Source: Lanius collurio (Eukaryota; Chordata; Aves; Passeriformes; Laniidae). From it: a stretch of DNA of 64,000 bases. The position numbers and the translations under genes are program-made. Of this stretch, positions 40,088-53,700 are shown piece after piece (positions within the stretch are counted from its first letter, which is position 1; each line of letters starts with the position of its first letter). Under the pieces are notes generated by a model. It searched no databases, was not told the origin of the DNA, and was given only the letters and a program-made list of their open reading frames with translations. The stretch spans positions 22,614,553-22,678,552 of the forward strand of contig JACBWW010000004.1 of assembly GCA_020086605.1 (NCBI GenBank), in the 5' to 3' direction.

Positions 40088-41455
40088 GAGTGGTGGCCTC
40101 TACCTCCTCCACCCTGCAAAGCAATTTGTATGTTATTTAGTCCTTAGAGTCTCCATTTTAAGCTTAAGTCTGCAAGTGTGTCTATATACATGATTGTTTC
40201 ACTAAACCTGATGGGATTGTTTGCATATTCAAAGTTACTTGGCATGCTGGTAGAGACTTTAAAAAAAAATATGTGGTATCTAGAACTGTTACAAGGTAAT
40301 TATTTGTGTGTTGTAGGTTCATGATTTTATCTTTTCCTGAAATGATTTGAAATATCGTCTACTCTTGATTTGATAACAAACATGTATTTGCTTATCACAG
40401 TCAAGCAGGAGACTACGCTGTAGAGAATTTTATATTGAAATCTCATGGGTTTTTTTATGTTTTTTTGGGTCTGTAGAGTAGTGGTCAACAATTTTCTTCC
40501 AAACTTTCTATTTGATCTGGACTATTGAAGCATTATATAAGGATGAGAAATTGTGGTTTTGTATTTCCCTATGGTTGTCATCTTAGACTGCTAAAATCAA
40601 CACTGTGTCTGTGGTGTGCTGTTAAATATTTAAGCAGTCCTCTTGCACACAGCTTTATTTTTAGGATTGTGCTGAGTTTTCTTCAGTATCAGAGTTGGGT
40701 GATCTGATTATAGGGAGCCTCTTCCCTGGTAATGTGGGCATACCTGATTTGAGGTGATTATGACCCTTACTCTGCACAGGTTTATACACTTTCTTAATTT
40801 ACTCCTGTTCAGAATTTACATTAAGTTGAAATAAACTTCTCAAAGTGTGCAGAGTGGATCATATGTAGACCTGAGCAGGACATTAATACAATGTGTGTAT
40901 GTTTGTATATAGATATATTTATATGTGTGTGTGTGTTTATATGTATAGACCCTCTATATTTCTGTATCTTTATGTGATGGTCTTGTATATATATAATGTA
41001 CCTGTGGGTTCACATGTATAAAGCTTATTGCTATTTATAATTTAGACATCTATATTTCATTACAAATGTATTTGCATTTATTTACATTAGAGTACTTTAA
41101 CTTTTGCACTTCAGATGCTGTTTAGGTTTTAAATTTTGGTAGCAAGTATAATTACAGTCATAATCTAATGTACATGATGTAAAAAGTGGAATGACCAAAG
41201 TGTGGCTTTTTCTGTATTTTCCATGAGAGACATTCTTTCAGAAATTTTATCCTGAGATGACTGTAAAGACACTTCCTTTACAGATCTGAAGATGAAATGC
41301 TACATATCGATTTCTGGCATAAATTCTAACACATTTAAATCTGTGAAAAACTGTTCTGAAGACAATGAAATTTGATTCCTTTGCGTTTGTGTGTTTTGTT
41401 TGTCTTGCTTAGAACCAGTGACGTGAAAGCCCTGAGACTTGTCAGTGTGGGGTTA

Positions 41456-41471
41456 TTTTTTTTTTTTTTTT
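41456..41471. repeat. T16 homopolymer run
   Basis: Sixteen consecutive T followed by CAG, which superficially resembles a polypyrimidine tract with a 3' splice site. The sequence after it soon meets stops and does not look like an exon. Confidence 0.85.
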
Positions 41472-42643
41472 CAGTTAAAATGGAACTTTGGCATTTAAAT
41501 GGTGATGTAGTTGACAAGAAATGAGGATCGAGTTTAAAATATGTGCCAGTGTTTGACTTCTAGGCTGATTCCCCACAAGAACAGTGGGAGGATATTGTAA
41601 AATATGATCTTTGTTTTCTGAAGACAAATACTAGGAATTGTTGCCTTTTTTGAGTTGGCTGCACACAAAAAAACACTTCTCCAGGACAAAAGTGTAATGT
41701 AAAATGCACTTTAATTATATGGAATTACCATGATACCAAGACTTTTTATACTAAAAAGACAAAGAAAGTAATCTTTATGCAATTTTTAATACTAATTCAT
41801 ACAGGTTTAATTCAAAGGGGATATTAGTTATTATTTGTGATTTGTGTTTATTGAAATTCTTTGTCATCCTTATAGCTCACATATGATGAGTTGGGGTACT
41901 GTAGTGGCATTGCCTAGTTTTTCAAACTTTGAGTACGTAATTCAATGTTATTTGACTTGAGAATGTGTGCTTTATAAAACAGCCCTTAGGTCAGCTGCTA
42001 AGATCATATGCTGGCTAGGCCTTCGTCTCTTGAAGACTTAGAAGTTGTAAGGAATACAAAAATGATAAAACAAATACAAGAAAAAGATTTTATGAGAAAC
42101 AGAGAAAATAAGATTTGAGCTGCATAGGCTGTGTAGTTCAGACTGATTTGTAAAACTAGTGTTGTGGATGGTTCAGTTGTTTCAATAATTCTGAAATTCT
42201 AACGTAAGGAAAAAAGTAATAAAAAGAAAGGCCATTTTGGGAAAGGACAAAAAAGAAAAGTACTTGTTCAAGTAGCATACTGCGACTGGAATACTGTGCC
42301 TAGAGTCATCTTTATGTAAGGTACCTGGTGTTTAATTAGAATTGCTACAAATCAGGAGCCTTTTAAGAGCATTCCTGAGAATTGAACCAAACACACTTAG
42401 GAACAGGTGTGCATCCACTTTTGCTTCTGTTTGTCATTATAAGGAAAATATAACTTATTCTTAAATAAAAAAGGTAAACAAAAATGAACTCAGTTTTGTT
42501 TTCCCAGGCTGGAATCTCTAAACTTGTGGTCTGCGCAAAGGAGAAAACCTTTTCCAAAGGTTGATGTGAGAATATATTTATCTTTTTCTGCAATGTTTTT
42601 AAGCAGTAATGGAAAACATATGGGGTTTGTTTATATGAATAAT

Positions 42644-42700
42644 GGGGGTTTTGTTTGTTTGTGGGTGGTTTTTGTTTGGGTGGGTTTGTTGTTTGTTTTT
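42644..42700 (+). repeat. G/T-rich low-complexity tract
   Basis: TTTG, GGGT and GGG units dominate the plus strand over about 55 bases. Four G-runs are present, but the spacers of 12-14 bases make a stable quadruplex unlikely. Confidence 0.6.
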
Positions 42701-44832
42701 CTCCCCAAACCTACACACTCTCCTAAAATAAATAAGAGTCTGGTGGTAATGAAATCAGTCCCTTTAGGGTGGGACCTGGACTCAGTAAATAGGGTGCTAT
42801 AGAGATTTTTAGCTTCAGGATTAAACAGAGAAACTGTGACAGGTTTTTACCATGCTGACCAAAAGTCATATATCTTCATTCAAATATACAAATGTAAACC
42901 TTTCATGTGTTCACACCTCTGTTGTCTTGTAGTCAGTCTTTATATGTTCTAGACAAGTTACTACAGATGTGGTGTTTAGCTGTGATAGTTAAATTCTCAT
43001 GGTGTCTTTTACTGGTATACACTGGTAACAAAGTGTTATTTTTTTTCTTTCCCCTGGACTGGAGTGAGTTTTTCTGAGCACCAAATGCTTTCCTCTGCCT
43101 GTTATGGAAGTACTAAGTTGTTAAATAGAATTTGAGGAATGCAAGGTGCCTTGTCATTATGTACATGAACATTTGCCAAACTCAAGGGAGACTTTTGATG
43201 TTTACAGTTTAATCTTTTATTGACTTTTTATTGTTCTCCACCCTGGAAATTGTAAGTTGCTGTATGTAACATTAGTTTGTATCTTAGTTGTAGTTACTTT
43301 TGGACCATATCTGAGAAGACGCTAGTGAAAACGTAACTTCAGTGAAAGGGAGTTAGTCTGAATTAGTTTAAAGAAACTGGGCTTTTAAAGAAATGTTAAC
43401 TTAGTTATGTAATCTGTCATGCATCCAGATAAGGAAAATGGGTCTAATACAGCAAACCTATGTAGAGGATTTGAGGATTTCCTAGCTAAGGATTCAAGAC
43501 TATTGTATGCATTGTAATAGAATAAAAAAATAAGATGCAGCTCTAGATAGAGGACAGGCTTGTAACCAATTTATGTAATGCCCTAATTTTTAAAGGCATT
43601 ACAAAAGAAATGTGTTGGTCTTGGGTTATTTCTACTGATGCTTTCCCCAGGAAATAGATAATTTCTGTAATGATTTAAAGAAAGTAGAAGATGAATAGGC
43701 ATATGAGATGCTTCTCTCACTGCTCATGAGATTCAGATCTGTTGCCAGAGAAAGGATGGAATTTACTGAATGAAGTTGCAACATTTCCCAGACAGAGGTG
43801 CCATGTGGACATAGTATGGCATGTGCTCAGTGAATTTGAAATACCCAAGCTCTGACTGTCCCATAGAAGACTTGCTGGGTGTAAACCAAATGATGACCTG
43901 AGGAGGCACTGAAAGCCCAGTGTGTCCTGGAAGTGCTGTGGTTTTATGCTTGTACGTAGATGATCTGCTGTGAACTGTGTGAAACACCCTGGTATGTGTC
44001 AAATCCTTGTATGGCTTTGTGCAGACTTTGACAGTGATTTCTGGAAATCTCTCACAAATGTCTGAAACAATCTAGGTAAGAAGAACAAGTTATTCTTGTG
44101 CCTCCTCTGTGTGTGGAGAAATCTGCCTGTATGGTTAGAATATGTTTATACTGTAGTTACTTGCAAGGAAACAAACACACTTAGTCAAGTCTGCATAGTG
44201 TTACTTTTGGTTTCTTATTTTTACTGTATTTTGTATATGAAACTATTTCAGTTAAAAACTTCTGCCAAATTTGTGTTTGCTTCTTTTTTTTAGTGACTGT
44301 GCTAGCAATTATTTTAAGGACATCTGTAGAACTTTTAGAATACAACTATGTAGAATTAAAAATTAAAATAGACAACTCTCAGTCTCAATGTACTCAGTGT
44401 GTATCTCAAGCAACCTGTGATAAACACATGCACTGTTTGTAGATTTTTAAAAATTAGAATGGTGTAGGTCATCTCTGGCATCTTGACTTTGCCCTCTGGT
44501 TGGCATCAGACATGTTTATGTTGACATTATGTAATATGGTTGCAGTTATATAGTTGCAATCAAGTATATAATTAAAATCTCTCTTTCAAGTGTTTGTCCA
44601 AAGTGTAGGTGACCTGTTCTATAAAGTACTTGATTAATCTTCTCTGTAGAAGAGTGTGGCTGTATATATATTATAGCCTTATTTACATCTTTAGTCAGTG
44701 CTAGCAGTTGACTTGTCCTTGTCTATGTCTCTTCCTGCTTGGAGGAGGACTTACCTTTTTTCTGGAGCTACTACGTGCTTTTTGCATACTGTCAAATTGT
44801 CATAAAGTCTTCCTTAGGGCGTGTTCTGGTAA

Positions 44833-45602
44833 AATCATAGAATGGTTAGGGGTTAGAAGGGACCTTAAAGATCACAGAATGGGTAAGGTTGCTCAGAGTT
44901 GGCTTCTGGGCTGCAAGTGTGTGTTGGCAGCTCGTGTTTTGGTCCACAAACATCCTGAAGTGTTTCTCCCCAGGGCTAGTCTTGTGCTGGGATTGCCTCA
45001 GCTTAGTTGCAGGAGCTTGCACTTGGCAGTGTTGAACTTCCTGAGGCTTGCACAGGCCCGCCTCTCCAGGCTGTCAACATCCCTCTGGACATCATTGCTT
45101 CCCTCCAGCTTGTCCACTGCACCACAGAGCTTGGTGTCAGCAGCAAGCTGCTGAGGGTGCTCTCAGTCCCACTGTCCATGTCACCAACAAAGATGTTAAA
45201 AATATCCATCTCAGTACTAACTCTTGAGGAACATCCACTTGTCACTGCTTTCTGTTGGACATTGAGCTAGTGACTGCAACTCTGAGTGCTGCCATCCAGC
45301 CAAATTTTATCTACTGAGAGGTCTGTCCATTAAATCCACATCTCTCCAGCTTACAGAAAAGGATGTCATGCAGGACAGTGTCAAATGCTTGGCAGAAGTC
45401 CATGCATTTGTTGTCTACTGCTCTTCCCTCATCCACTGCTTCTGTAAGCCCTTTGTGGAAGGCCACCAGATTTCTCAGGTATGATTTGCCTTTAGTGAAG
45501 CCATGTTTGCTGTCACCAATCACCTTATTTTCCATGTGCCTTAGCATGGTGTTCAGGAGGAGCTGCTCTATGATTTTCCCAGGCACTGAGGTGAGAAAAT
45601 AA
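44833..45602 (-). mobile_element. CR1 LINE fragment with reverse transcriptase piece, minus strand
   Basis: Read on the minus strand, this copy runs from within the CR1 ORF2 reverse transcriptase region (high coordinates) to the 3' end (low coordinates). The 3' end is marked on the plus strand by 'aaaatcatagaatggttagg' followed by 'gaagggaccttaaagatca'. Between 44880 and 45300 the antisense blocks 'gaggaacatccacttgtcactg', 'catccagccaaattttatct' and 'ccatgtcaccaacaaagatgttaaa' match known CR1 copies. A large part of the usual 3' portion is missing just after 44870, where the terminal motif jumps straight to upstream sequence. The element may continue in more diverged form to about 45660. Confidence 0.92.
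45311..45586 (-). pseudogene. CR1 ORF2 reverse transcriptase fragment (91 codons)
   Basis: The minus-strand translation begins [20 protein letters not shown] and contains [10 protein letters not shown] and [20 protein letters not shown]. These correspond to the central reverse transcriptase region of CR1/Jockey-type LINEs, including motif A with its catalytic aspartate (the F-D of QAFDTV). The upstream codons also read as CR1 (LTSVPGK), so the ATG is an internal codon rather than a start. An intact CR1 ORF2 protein is about ten times longer and has an N-terminal endonuclease, so this remnant cannot be active. The frame has stayed open over 91 codons, which suggests a copy of only moderate age. 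Confidence 0.9.
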
Positions 45603-48269
45603 TGGTTTATTTTTTTTTTTATCAGACTTGAGTGTCACTTTTGCAGGGCTGATTTTAGAGGTTTTGTTAAAAAGGCTACCTGAATTTTGTTGTCATGTCT
45701 TACTTGCTGCAAAAGAATCTGCTCTACCCTGACATCCTCATTTTGGTATGAACATCCTGGATCTTATAGAGCAATTCAGATTTCTTCCACAGGCGTTCAA
45801 CTGTTTCTTCTTCATATACTTTCAGTACTGCGAAATGAGCTCTTTCTTTTTGAGGCTTTTCTTTCTTTTTAAATATTTCTATCCAGGAAATGGTCTAAAA
45901 TTAGGGCAGGCATATTGTCACTCAAAAGCCATGGGTATGATTAAAATAAATTGTGCATTTCAGCTTTTGATCTCTTAAATTATTGATGTATGCACCTGAA
46001 GTCAGCTACTTCATGAAGCAGATTTTTGATTTCTAAATGCTCTTCTAGTTTTATCTACTGAAACAACGTGTAAGATTGGAGGGGTAGTATCGTGTATGGC
46101 ACTATGTTGAGATAATACCGTGGATATATTGCAATGATTTATGCATGGACAAAACATTAGGCATAAATTCCAGTGTATATCTGCTGTCTGCTTTCTCTTT
46201 CCCCACCTGTTTGTGGCTTTCTTTTTCTTGTTCTTTGTATTTGTTTTCTTCTTCAGCTGAGGGAAACTTGGTCAAGAGGTAAGCTTTCACTTCTCCAACT
46301 ATACAATGCATATATGCATGTAGTGATTTGTATCTCTTACATAACCTGTTGTGTGTGCCCCTTCTGCAGTCAGAAACACATCAGAAACAGTATTATGACA
46401 TTCAAGATAGAACATAGGTAATTATTTTGATAAAAATCTATCAAATTTTATTTTCTAAAAATTAAGAAACATGAATGTACATCATCTAATCTGGTTCTTG
46501 GCTGTTTCCCTAGCAAAGAAAAGAGGCATTTGGAGACTTTTATTACTGGTGGGCATAAAAAGGTCTTCCCAATGTGACTTTAGGCACAAGGTGTATACAA
46601 AGATCTACTAAGAAAAGCTGCAAACCATGACCACAGTTGCCAGGTCTAAACCTCTACCTTGTACATTTTAAAAGAGCTGTATCTGAATGTATCCCATGTA
46701 GTCTGAAAGCATGCTCTATTTCTTCTTTCTTCAAATTATTTTTAAAAAAGTCAACCTTGAGAAATAATTATTTTCCCAAGCGTTAGAAATAGTTTTTGTC
46801 AACATCTTGTCAGATAAAAAAGCACAGGCAAGACCCACCTGGGTCTGGGAGAAACATTCTGGCTATGAGGCAATTTGTGTGAAAGATGCTTGTCCTTAAA
46901 AACATCAGCTTACCAATTGCCTGATCTTTCCTCCTGAGAAATCCATTTTCATAAAAAATAGAAATTACTAATGCATGTGGGCCATAGTGGTCAAGCATAG
47001 CCTGCTCTACCTCTTGGCAGGGGCTCTATGTCCTTATGTACTTTATGGGTGCTAGGCTACGGTCTGTATTCAGGCTGAAACATTTCTGAAAGCCCTATAG
47101 AACCTTGGGCTGCAAAGCCTTAAACTTCTTAAATTGTGTTATTAATCCATGGAGTGAGGGTCTGTGGCATGAAGGAAACCTCACTGATAAGGAGACAACA
47201 GTATGAGCTGATGTTTTCAGTTTAGCTGTAATAATTTTCCCATTTTGCTCTAAGTTCAGCCCCTTGTGCATCAGCTTTTGAGGGTTGGGTTACAGGTTTG
47301 CTGTCTATGTGACAGGACTCTAAGTGTGTTGACCACATTGTCCAATGTTGTAAGTGCTTGTATTATGTCTCTTAGGGTTTCATGTTGCCACCCAAAATCA
47401 ACTACATCTAGGAAAATGTGAAAATTGTGTACCAGGATAATAAAAAACACATATTGTAGATATCTGAAAGGTTGAACTCATGCCTTTGTTCTGTTGTATT
47501 TATTACACTTACCTCTAAATAGAAGGAATGTAGCAAAATATGTAGAATATGAGTAGGAGTCTGTTCAATTCCAAACGCACACAGTTTTCACTGCATTTTT
47601 TCCTAAAGAGTTGGCTGTCCTACACTTAAAAAGAAAAAAAAAGTTTGAGTGAAAATTGAAACAATCTGGTCAAAGTCTGTGTGCGCTTGTGTGGGGGTAG
47701 AGGGAATTAGGTTAGGGGAAAAGCTCTCTTGATTTTAGACTCTGTGATTTCCTGATTTCTGGAGGAAAATTAAACATTACTCTCTGTGTGTTCTCCTTCT
47801 CATCTAGCAGTATGTCTGCAGGCCATTTTGTCACAAGGAGCTTGGTAAATCGTCACAGTTCAGGTAACTGTAACAGATTGTCAGGCAGAAAATATAGTAA
47901 AATCAAACAGTTCGGAAAATAAAACCGCTTGTCCTCTGCATCTAGAAATGTATCTCTGGTATATCTTTAATCTGCATTTGTGATCATGTATCATGCCATG
48001 TGGACTTCACCCAGAGATTAACGCATTTTTCAAACCTCACAAAGAAATGCCAGTGTCCTGACTTTCAGTTCTTAAACTAGCTTAAATGATCATCCAGTGT
48101 AAACCTACTCTTTCTTTCTTTCATTTGACTACTTTTATTTAGCAACTCTCACAAAATGGGGATGTTCTGAGCTGTATTCTGGTGCCAAATTGATTTTTGA
48201 TGTGAACTAAGTAAGTACTTAAGAAGAGTTTACAAAGGTCATAGAGCTAAACTCTTCGAGCTGGTGACA
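45603..48269. other. AT-rich noncoding DNA, no gene seen
   Basis: A T11 run lies at 45610-45620, next to the truncated 5' end of the CR1 copy. Beyond about 45660 there is no recognised repeat, RNA gene or coding exon. Confidence 0.5.
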
Positions 48270-48512
48270 GAGGCTGAAACCAAGAATAAGTGAGAGTTAT
48301 GGTTTGAAAGAGATTCGGGTAGGACATTAGGTAAAAAACTCCTTCCTAGGAGAGTAGTGCAGTATTGCAACAGGTACCCAGAGAGGTGGTAGAGACATCA
48401 GCCTTTGTTTTTGGACTTGGGTAAACAAAACCTTGTGTTGGTGATAATTCAGCTATAAGAGAAAGTCAGACTAGATAACTTTCAGAGGTTCTGATGTTTC
48501 TGTGACTCTCAG
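48270..48512 (+). mobile_element. Old CR1 LINE fragment, 3' end, plus strand
   Basis: A diverged CR1 3' UTR can be traced by order of blocks: 'gggtaggacattagg', 'ctccttcctagg', 'aacaggtacccagagaggtggtagag', 'gtcagactagataactttcagaggttctgatg' and a degraded tail 'tttctgtgactctcag'. The spacing fits the family, but many substitutions are present, so this copy is older than those at 3.3 and 44.8 kb. The left boundary is uncertain by several tens of bases. Confidence 0.68.
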
Positions 48513-50687
48513 AGAATGCAGTGTATCTTTATTTATATTTGTCCATTTGTTACATTAATGCCTAATAGTTATTAGATGGCCTCTAGTATATTAGGACCTT
48601 ATATATTGCTATATTTTTGTATGCAGGGATGAAGTCCCTCCCTTCAGTACTTTGCAGTCAAGGTGTGCTGGACAGCTGGTGATAACGTGACATCTTAAAC
48701 TGCATGGAATCATGTCTCAGCATATAAACCCAGCAGTTTATTTTCAGTATTGTTGAAAAAAAAACTCCTGTGGGAAATCCATCTTAGGCGGTGGGCAAAA
48801 GCAGAGTAGTTCCTTAGGGCAGAATTGTTAATAAAAAAACACACCATCCCTTTCCATATGGAATAAAGACCTCAGATCTTACAGATTAAATATAAAAAAT
48901 AGTTAGAGGAATGGCCTGCTGAGTTACCTGTTGGGGAATGTTGTTGGGTTGGTCTATGTAGAGCTTAAAGAAAGGATTGATACAATGAAGTGACACACCC
49001 ATCTGCTGCAAAATTTGTTTGAAATGGATCAATGTGCAACTTTTCAAGGAAGGAAGATGATGCACTGCTTGAGAAGTGAACTGATGAGTACATGTTTGGC
49101 TTGTGTGTCTTTGCAGGGAGGACACATGCATGTTAGAGATGTTTTGCAGGACAGAAGATGCATTATTTAGACCTGACCTTGCTGTTAGGGCTTAGAGGGA
49201 AGACCAAGGTAACAGCTGAGCTAAAATTGATGTTTGTTGTATTGCTTCATGTTTTAACTCCTCTTTCACCTGTGCTCATTTTTCCTGTGCTGCTTAACAG
49301 GCTCTTACTGTCTGGTCAGATTATGTAATTGAGGCATCTAAAGTTAATATCCTGGACTGGTAGACAGTTGAGTAAACTAAGGGCATGCAGTCCAAGCTAA
49401 AATTTGGCTCTGATTTTTCAACATATTTGAATGTGCTGTGCATTCACAGTTAGCCCATACATGCAATTGAATGTTTAAATTGAAGAGTGTTAACACTTGG
49501 TAACATTCAGAGCACTGTTTCATACTGCACTTACACAATTTTGTTAAATACCTTGGTTTACCCAGAAATAAATTATTTATTTTGTTTAAAAAGGGAAAAA
49601 TAAATTTCTGTCAGTTTTACTGACAGTTGAGCAAGTCTCATTTTTTTGGGTAAAATAGAGCTAAGAGAGTAAGTATGAAAACCCTTTTCAAGACTGATGT
49701 GTGAAACAGGAATTTCTAAACTTTTTTAAAGCTATTGAAAATCACACTTGTTTGTTCAAAGGTGGCCTAAGAATAAAAAACTTCATCTCATCAATCTAAA
49801 AGGTCAGCAAATATCTGCTTCCTTATTTGAGTAGTAAATAATCAATATGTAAAAACTTGATAGAATATATTTGGAGATGAGGAAAAGATCTGAAGGGAAA
49901 AAAAACCTTGTTTATTGGTCTCACTAAAATACAGAGTATATCTCCATCAATTGCTGGTGAGTGAAACTACATTGTTTAATTTAGAAAGCATATTTTTATT
50001 CTGTTAACTGAGTTTTTGAGTCATAGTGTCTCCATTTCCCCCCTCTATTTAGCAGTACAAGAGAGGTTCTGGAAACAAAAAATCATTATATAATGAGAGG
50101 GGCTTTCCACAGAGCAAGTCAAAGCTTAACTTCCATCTTTTGAATAAGAATGCATAAAAATCTTTCTCTAGTGTGGCTTGATTGTTATCCCCTTCTTTCC
50201 CCTATGTGATGCAAAAAAAAAATGTCAAATGTCATTTGCCATGTTGAGAAGATGCTTAAATGAGTAAAGATAACCAGTAGGATAAGAGTTTAAAAAAAGT
50301 GTTGAAGTTGCACCTTAGGATAACTGAATTTATAAATATTAATAACTATTTTCTTTTAATCCAAGAAATATGCTATTTTTTTTGATTCCAGAGTTTGCAT
50401 TCAGGTTCTTTGGAAATGATGATCAACCAGCTCTGTGACAACTTGAAAATACATGAAGCTTTAAATTGGAATAATCTGTATTTTTGTTCTTTTTCTGGAT
50501 GTCAGTGGGAGAATGGGAACAAATGACAGGTGAATTGGGTGGACACTGTTGAAAGAACTAGAGCTTGGTTTTTTCGGGGGAACCTAAGTTGCTTGTTATT
50601 CTTTCATCTCTGCCTTCTCATGCCCAGGTTTTTTTTTCATATTTACCAAGTTAAGTTACATTTGATGAAAAACTTGTAATAGCAAAG

Positions 50688-50747
50688 AAAACTTAGTTCT
50701 CTTTCTTCAGAGAAGCCAAAACTTAGTTCTGTTTCTTCAGAGAGGCC
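50688..50747. repeat. 30-bp tandem duplication, two copies
   Basis: Two head-to-tail copies begin at 50688 and 50718. Both read 'aaaacttagttct' then 'tttcttcagag', and they differ at only two positions (c/g at 50701/50731 and a/g at 50714/50744). The similarity indicates a fairly recent local duplication. Confidence 0.88.
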
Positions 50748-53700
50748 AATGTCTGGGTAAAACAAGGGGCCGAGTAACCTTACTGAAGGTAGGCTGTGTT
50801 GGACTTCAGGCTTTTTAGTTTGGAGAAATTCATAAGGGATTCAAACATTTCAAGAGGAAAAAATGGTGTCAGAATTGACAAACTATTGTGAGACAAATAC
50901 ATTGGAAATCAAGCTTTATTATTACCAGGTTAAATAGGTGCAAATCATTGGGTATCCTTGGATTTAGTTTTACATTCTTATTTGCCTCAGCAGACAACAC
51001 TAAAGAAGCTTGTTAGTAGGTTCTCTAGTTATATGTAAATTCTTAAATATTGATATAATATTAATATGCTTTCCTAAATTAGTTACTTATTGCTGCGCTA
51101 CTGGGGGACTGTGCTGCTGTTGTACCCAACACTGCGTGGTTACTCAGCTTACAGGACTGGCTCTATGGATAGTACAGTGATGCAAAGATGAAATACAACT
51201 TCTTGCAGGTTTTGATAGAGTTTTGAGCTTTCATGTGATATCTGCAGTGTTTGAAAGTTTAGTTCTGAAATCAGTTTAGACCAATTGGAGGAATAGAGAG
51301 TAGTCTTTCAAGTTAACAAACATTCAAAAATTTCTAGGAAAGATCTAAGTTAGTGATCTGTTCTAGGCAATATTCTCAATTTTTACTGTCTGACTTTTAG
51401 ACTTCCCTCATTCCCCTGTCTACCCCACAATGAATTTGGTATAATGTGAGTAGTGTTTAAGCCAGGTACAGGGCTTCCAAGTGCAAATGAAGTCTGGTGC
51501 ACTCAGCCCAAGGCAGCTCTGGCTAGCAGTTGTGTGGAAAAAGATGGATAAATGGCCTCTGGAGATTTCCCTGATTAGGTGTTTTATTGTAAGTGAACAG
51601 CATATTGGCAACTGTTGTCCATGCTTTGAGGTAGTGATCAACTGGTAATATTTGTTAAATAAAAAAAGGGAACCAAAAAGCATTGAATGCATACATTGAA
51701 GTAAATTGTCATGGTAGGGGGAAGAGTTCTTTTTTATTTTTTGGCTGAATTTTTGTTCAGGAAAAAAAAGGTGTAGCACACTTTTCTTCTGTTTCTCATG
51801 GGATCTGCTCTGTAATTTCAGTTATGTGCCAGTTTGTAGTACAGCCAGGTGAGTGAGCTGCTATTGCTACAAAAACAAATTTCAGCTTGCAGCTCTAGAA
51901 ACAGAAGCATAATTTGGAAGTAGTTATTTGTCTTAGCAGGTATTTGTTTTCTTCTGACAGGGGGAAGAAGAAATCATCCCACTACTTTACCTGTATTTAT
52001 TTTCACATTTCTGTTTCCTTGTGTGCAGACTTGCTTATGCCGCACAGTTTCAAACATTGTTTATCTTCTACCCTCTGCTTTCTGAAACTACATTAATGTG
52101 TCTCAGCTGTCTTTTCTTCTGCCAGATCCCTAACTAGTGACAAAATGATGCTTTAAAAATTAATCAGACTGTTTCTGGGGGAATGAAAGAGTGATCTGCA
52201 TGTAATCTCTGTGTCCAAAGAGAAAAAAAATAATCAAACACATAAATTAATAGCATTTAAAAAAGCATAAGACTTGGAAATGTGTACACTGCTGTATTTT
52301 GGTAAAAGTTCCTACAGTTCCTCAATTTTATTTTTCAACCCATTGTTAAAATGTGTTACTACAAGTGAATCAAATGTGACTCATAAGTCTGAGGGCATAT
52401 TGGATGTGGTTGTGTTAGAGTATTCAAAAATGTCTTCAAATTCAAATACTGAATTTCAAAGTGTTTATAAACCTGTGTAGCATCTTGATTTTCAAAGCAA
52501 AATGTTCTCATTTTCCACTTTTCTTTGTCCTGATTAAATATTTGAAAATTAATTATATATTTTCATTTCTTATCTACAAGTACCAACTTGCTGCAGATAG
52601 GAAATAAATGACTTAATTGTCTTGTGTTATTTTTCCTACTGAATATATATTGCAATTTTTTCAAGAGTCATGATGGCTATGCTGACCCTTTTTCCTAATA
52701 AAAATAATAGTAAAAAAAAGTCTCTTATTTCACTGTAACTGCCCAAGAAAAGAGCTTGAAAGAGTTAAGAAAAGATGCTGAATTTCATATTTTTCCACAT
52801 GTGTTTCCACTGCTTGGTTTTATATATGGATTTGAGTGAAGTTATGGATGGTCTGAAACAGTAGATTATCTTGTGTGGATTATGTGGAAATCAGTTGTAT
52901 TTTCCCTGAAGAATGCCTGAACGTTACAATTTTTTCAGTAAAATCTGGCAGAACTTTTGGTGTACTAATGAAAAGTGAAAAGATGCTAATTTTGCATGAT
53001 TTTTCAATGATATTATGTTCAATCTCTCTAGTGGCCTTTTTAAAATAGATTTAATGTAATTAGGATGTATAAACAGAAATCCATACCTGTGTATGAGAAT
53101 TATAATGTGTTCCTTCCTCCCCAAAATAAAAAAAAAAATGAAAATCAATTTAATAATCTTGAGGGCTACATGAAGACATTTCAATGACAAGTTCTTATCC
53201 ATCAGTAATATTCTCTGTGGGAGCTATTAAGTAAACAGGATGGTTGTTGAGCAATGCTTATTTAGGCACCTTGGCATCTGCATCCTAAAACTATCAAATC
53301 TGTCTCAGAGTATCCTGAGTGGTCACCTTTTTCCTGTTGGATGAGATTCAGAAAAATGCAGCCTTGACTTTTGCTAAAGTATTTAGGATGTCTCCAATTC
53401 AGTTAGACTTTGCAATAAGGTAGCAGGTGCAGATATGTTGCATATAGTAAGACATACTGTATTTCAGTTGAAAACTGAGTTAAGGATTTTTGTATTTGTG
53501 AGGTTGCTTCTTAAAAGGTTGGCAAATCCTTCTGGTTGCAAGCAGCAAGCTGGAGTGATTTTCAGTAGTCTTCTGATCTAAACTGATTGGCATGTCTAAA
53601 AACATGCAGAAAATTGCCATGCTTTAATAGGATAAATTGGTTCATGTTTCACATATATTGGACACTTAATGATATAACAGTGGAATGTAAATTTCAGGCC

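Larger units (their letters stand above)
39091..44832. other. AT-rich noncoding DNA right of the island, no gene seen
   Basis: AT-rich sequence resumes at once after the island. It has T runs at 40075-40087 and 41456-41471, an imperfect TG/TA-rich tract at about 40893-40935 and a G/T-rich patch at 42644-42700. If the island drives rightward transcription this would be the first intron. No coding exon was recognised. Confidence 0.5.

Noticed and set aside
42644..42700. G/T-rich tract as a quadruplex
   Set aside because: Spacers between G-runs are 12-14 bases, too long for a confident quadruplex.
44708..45270. Plus-strand frames of 148 and 87 codons
   Set aside because: They are antisense to the CR1 element at 44833-45602.
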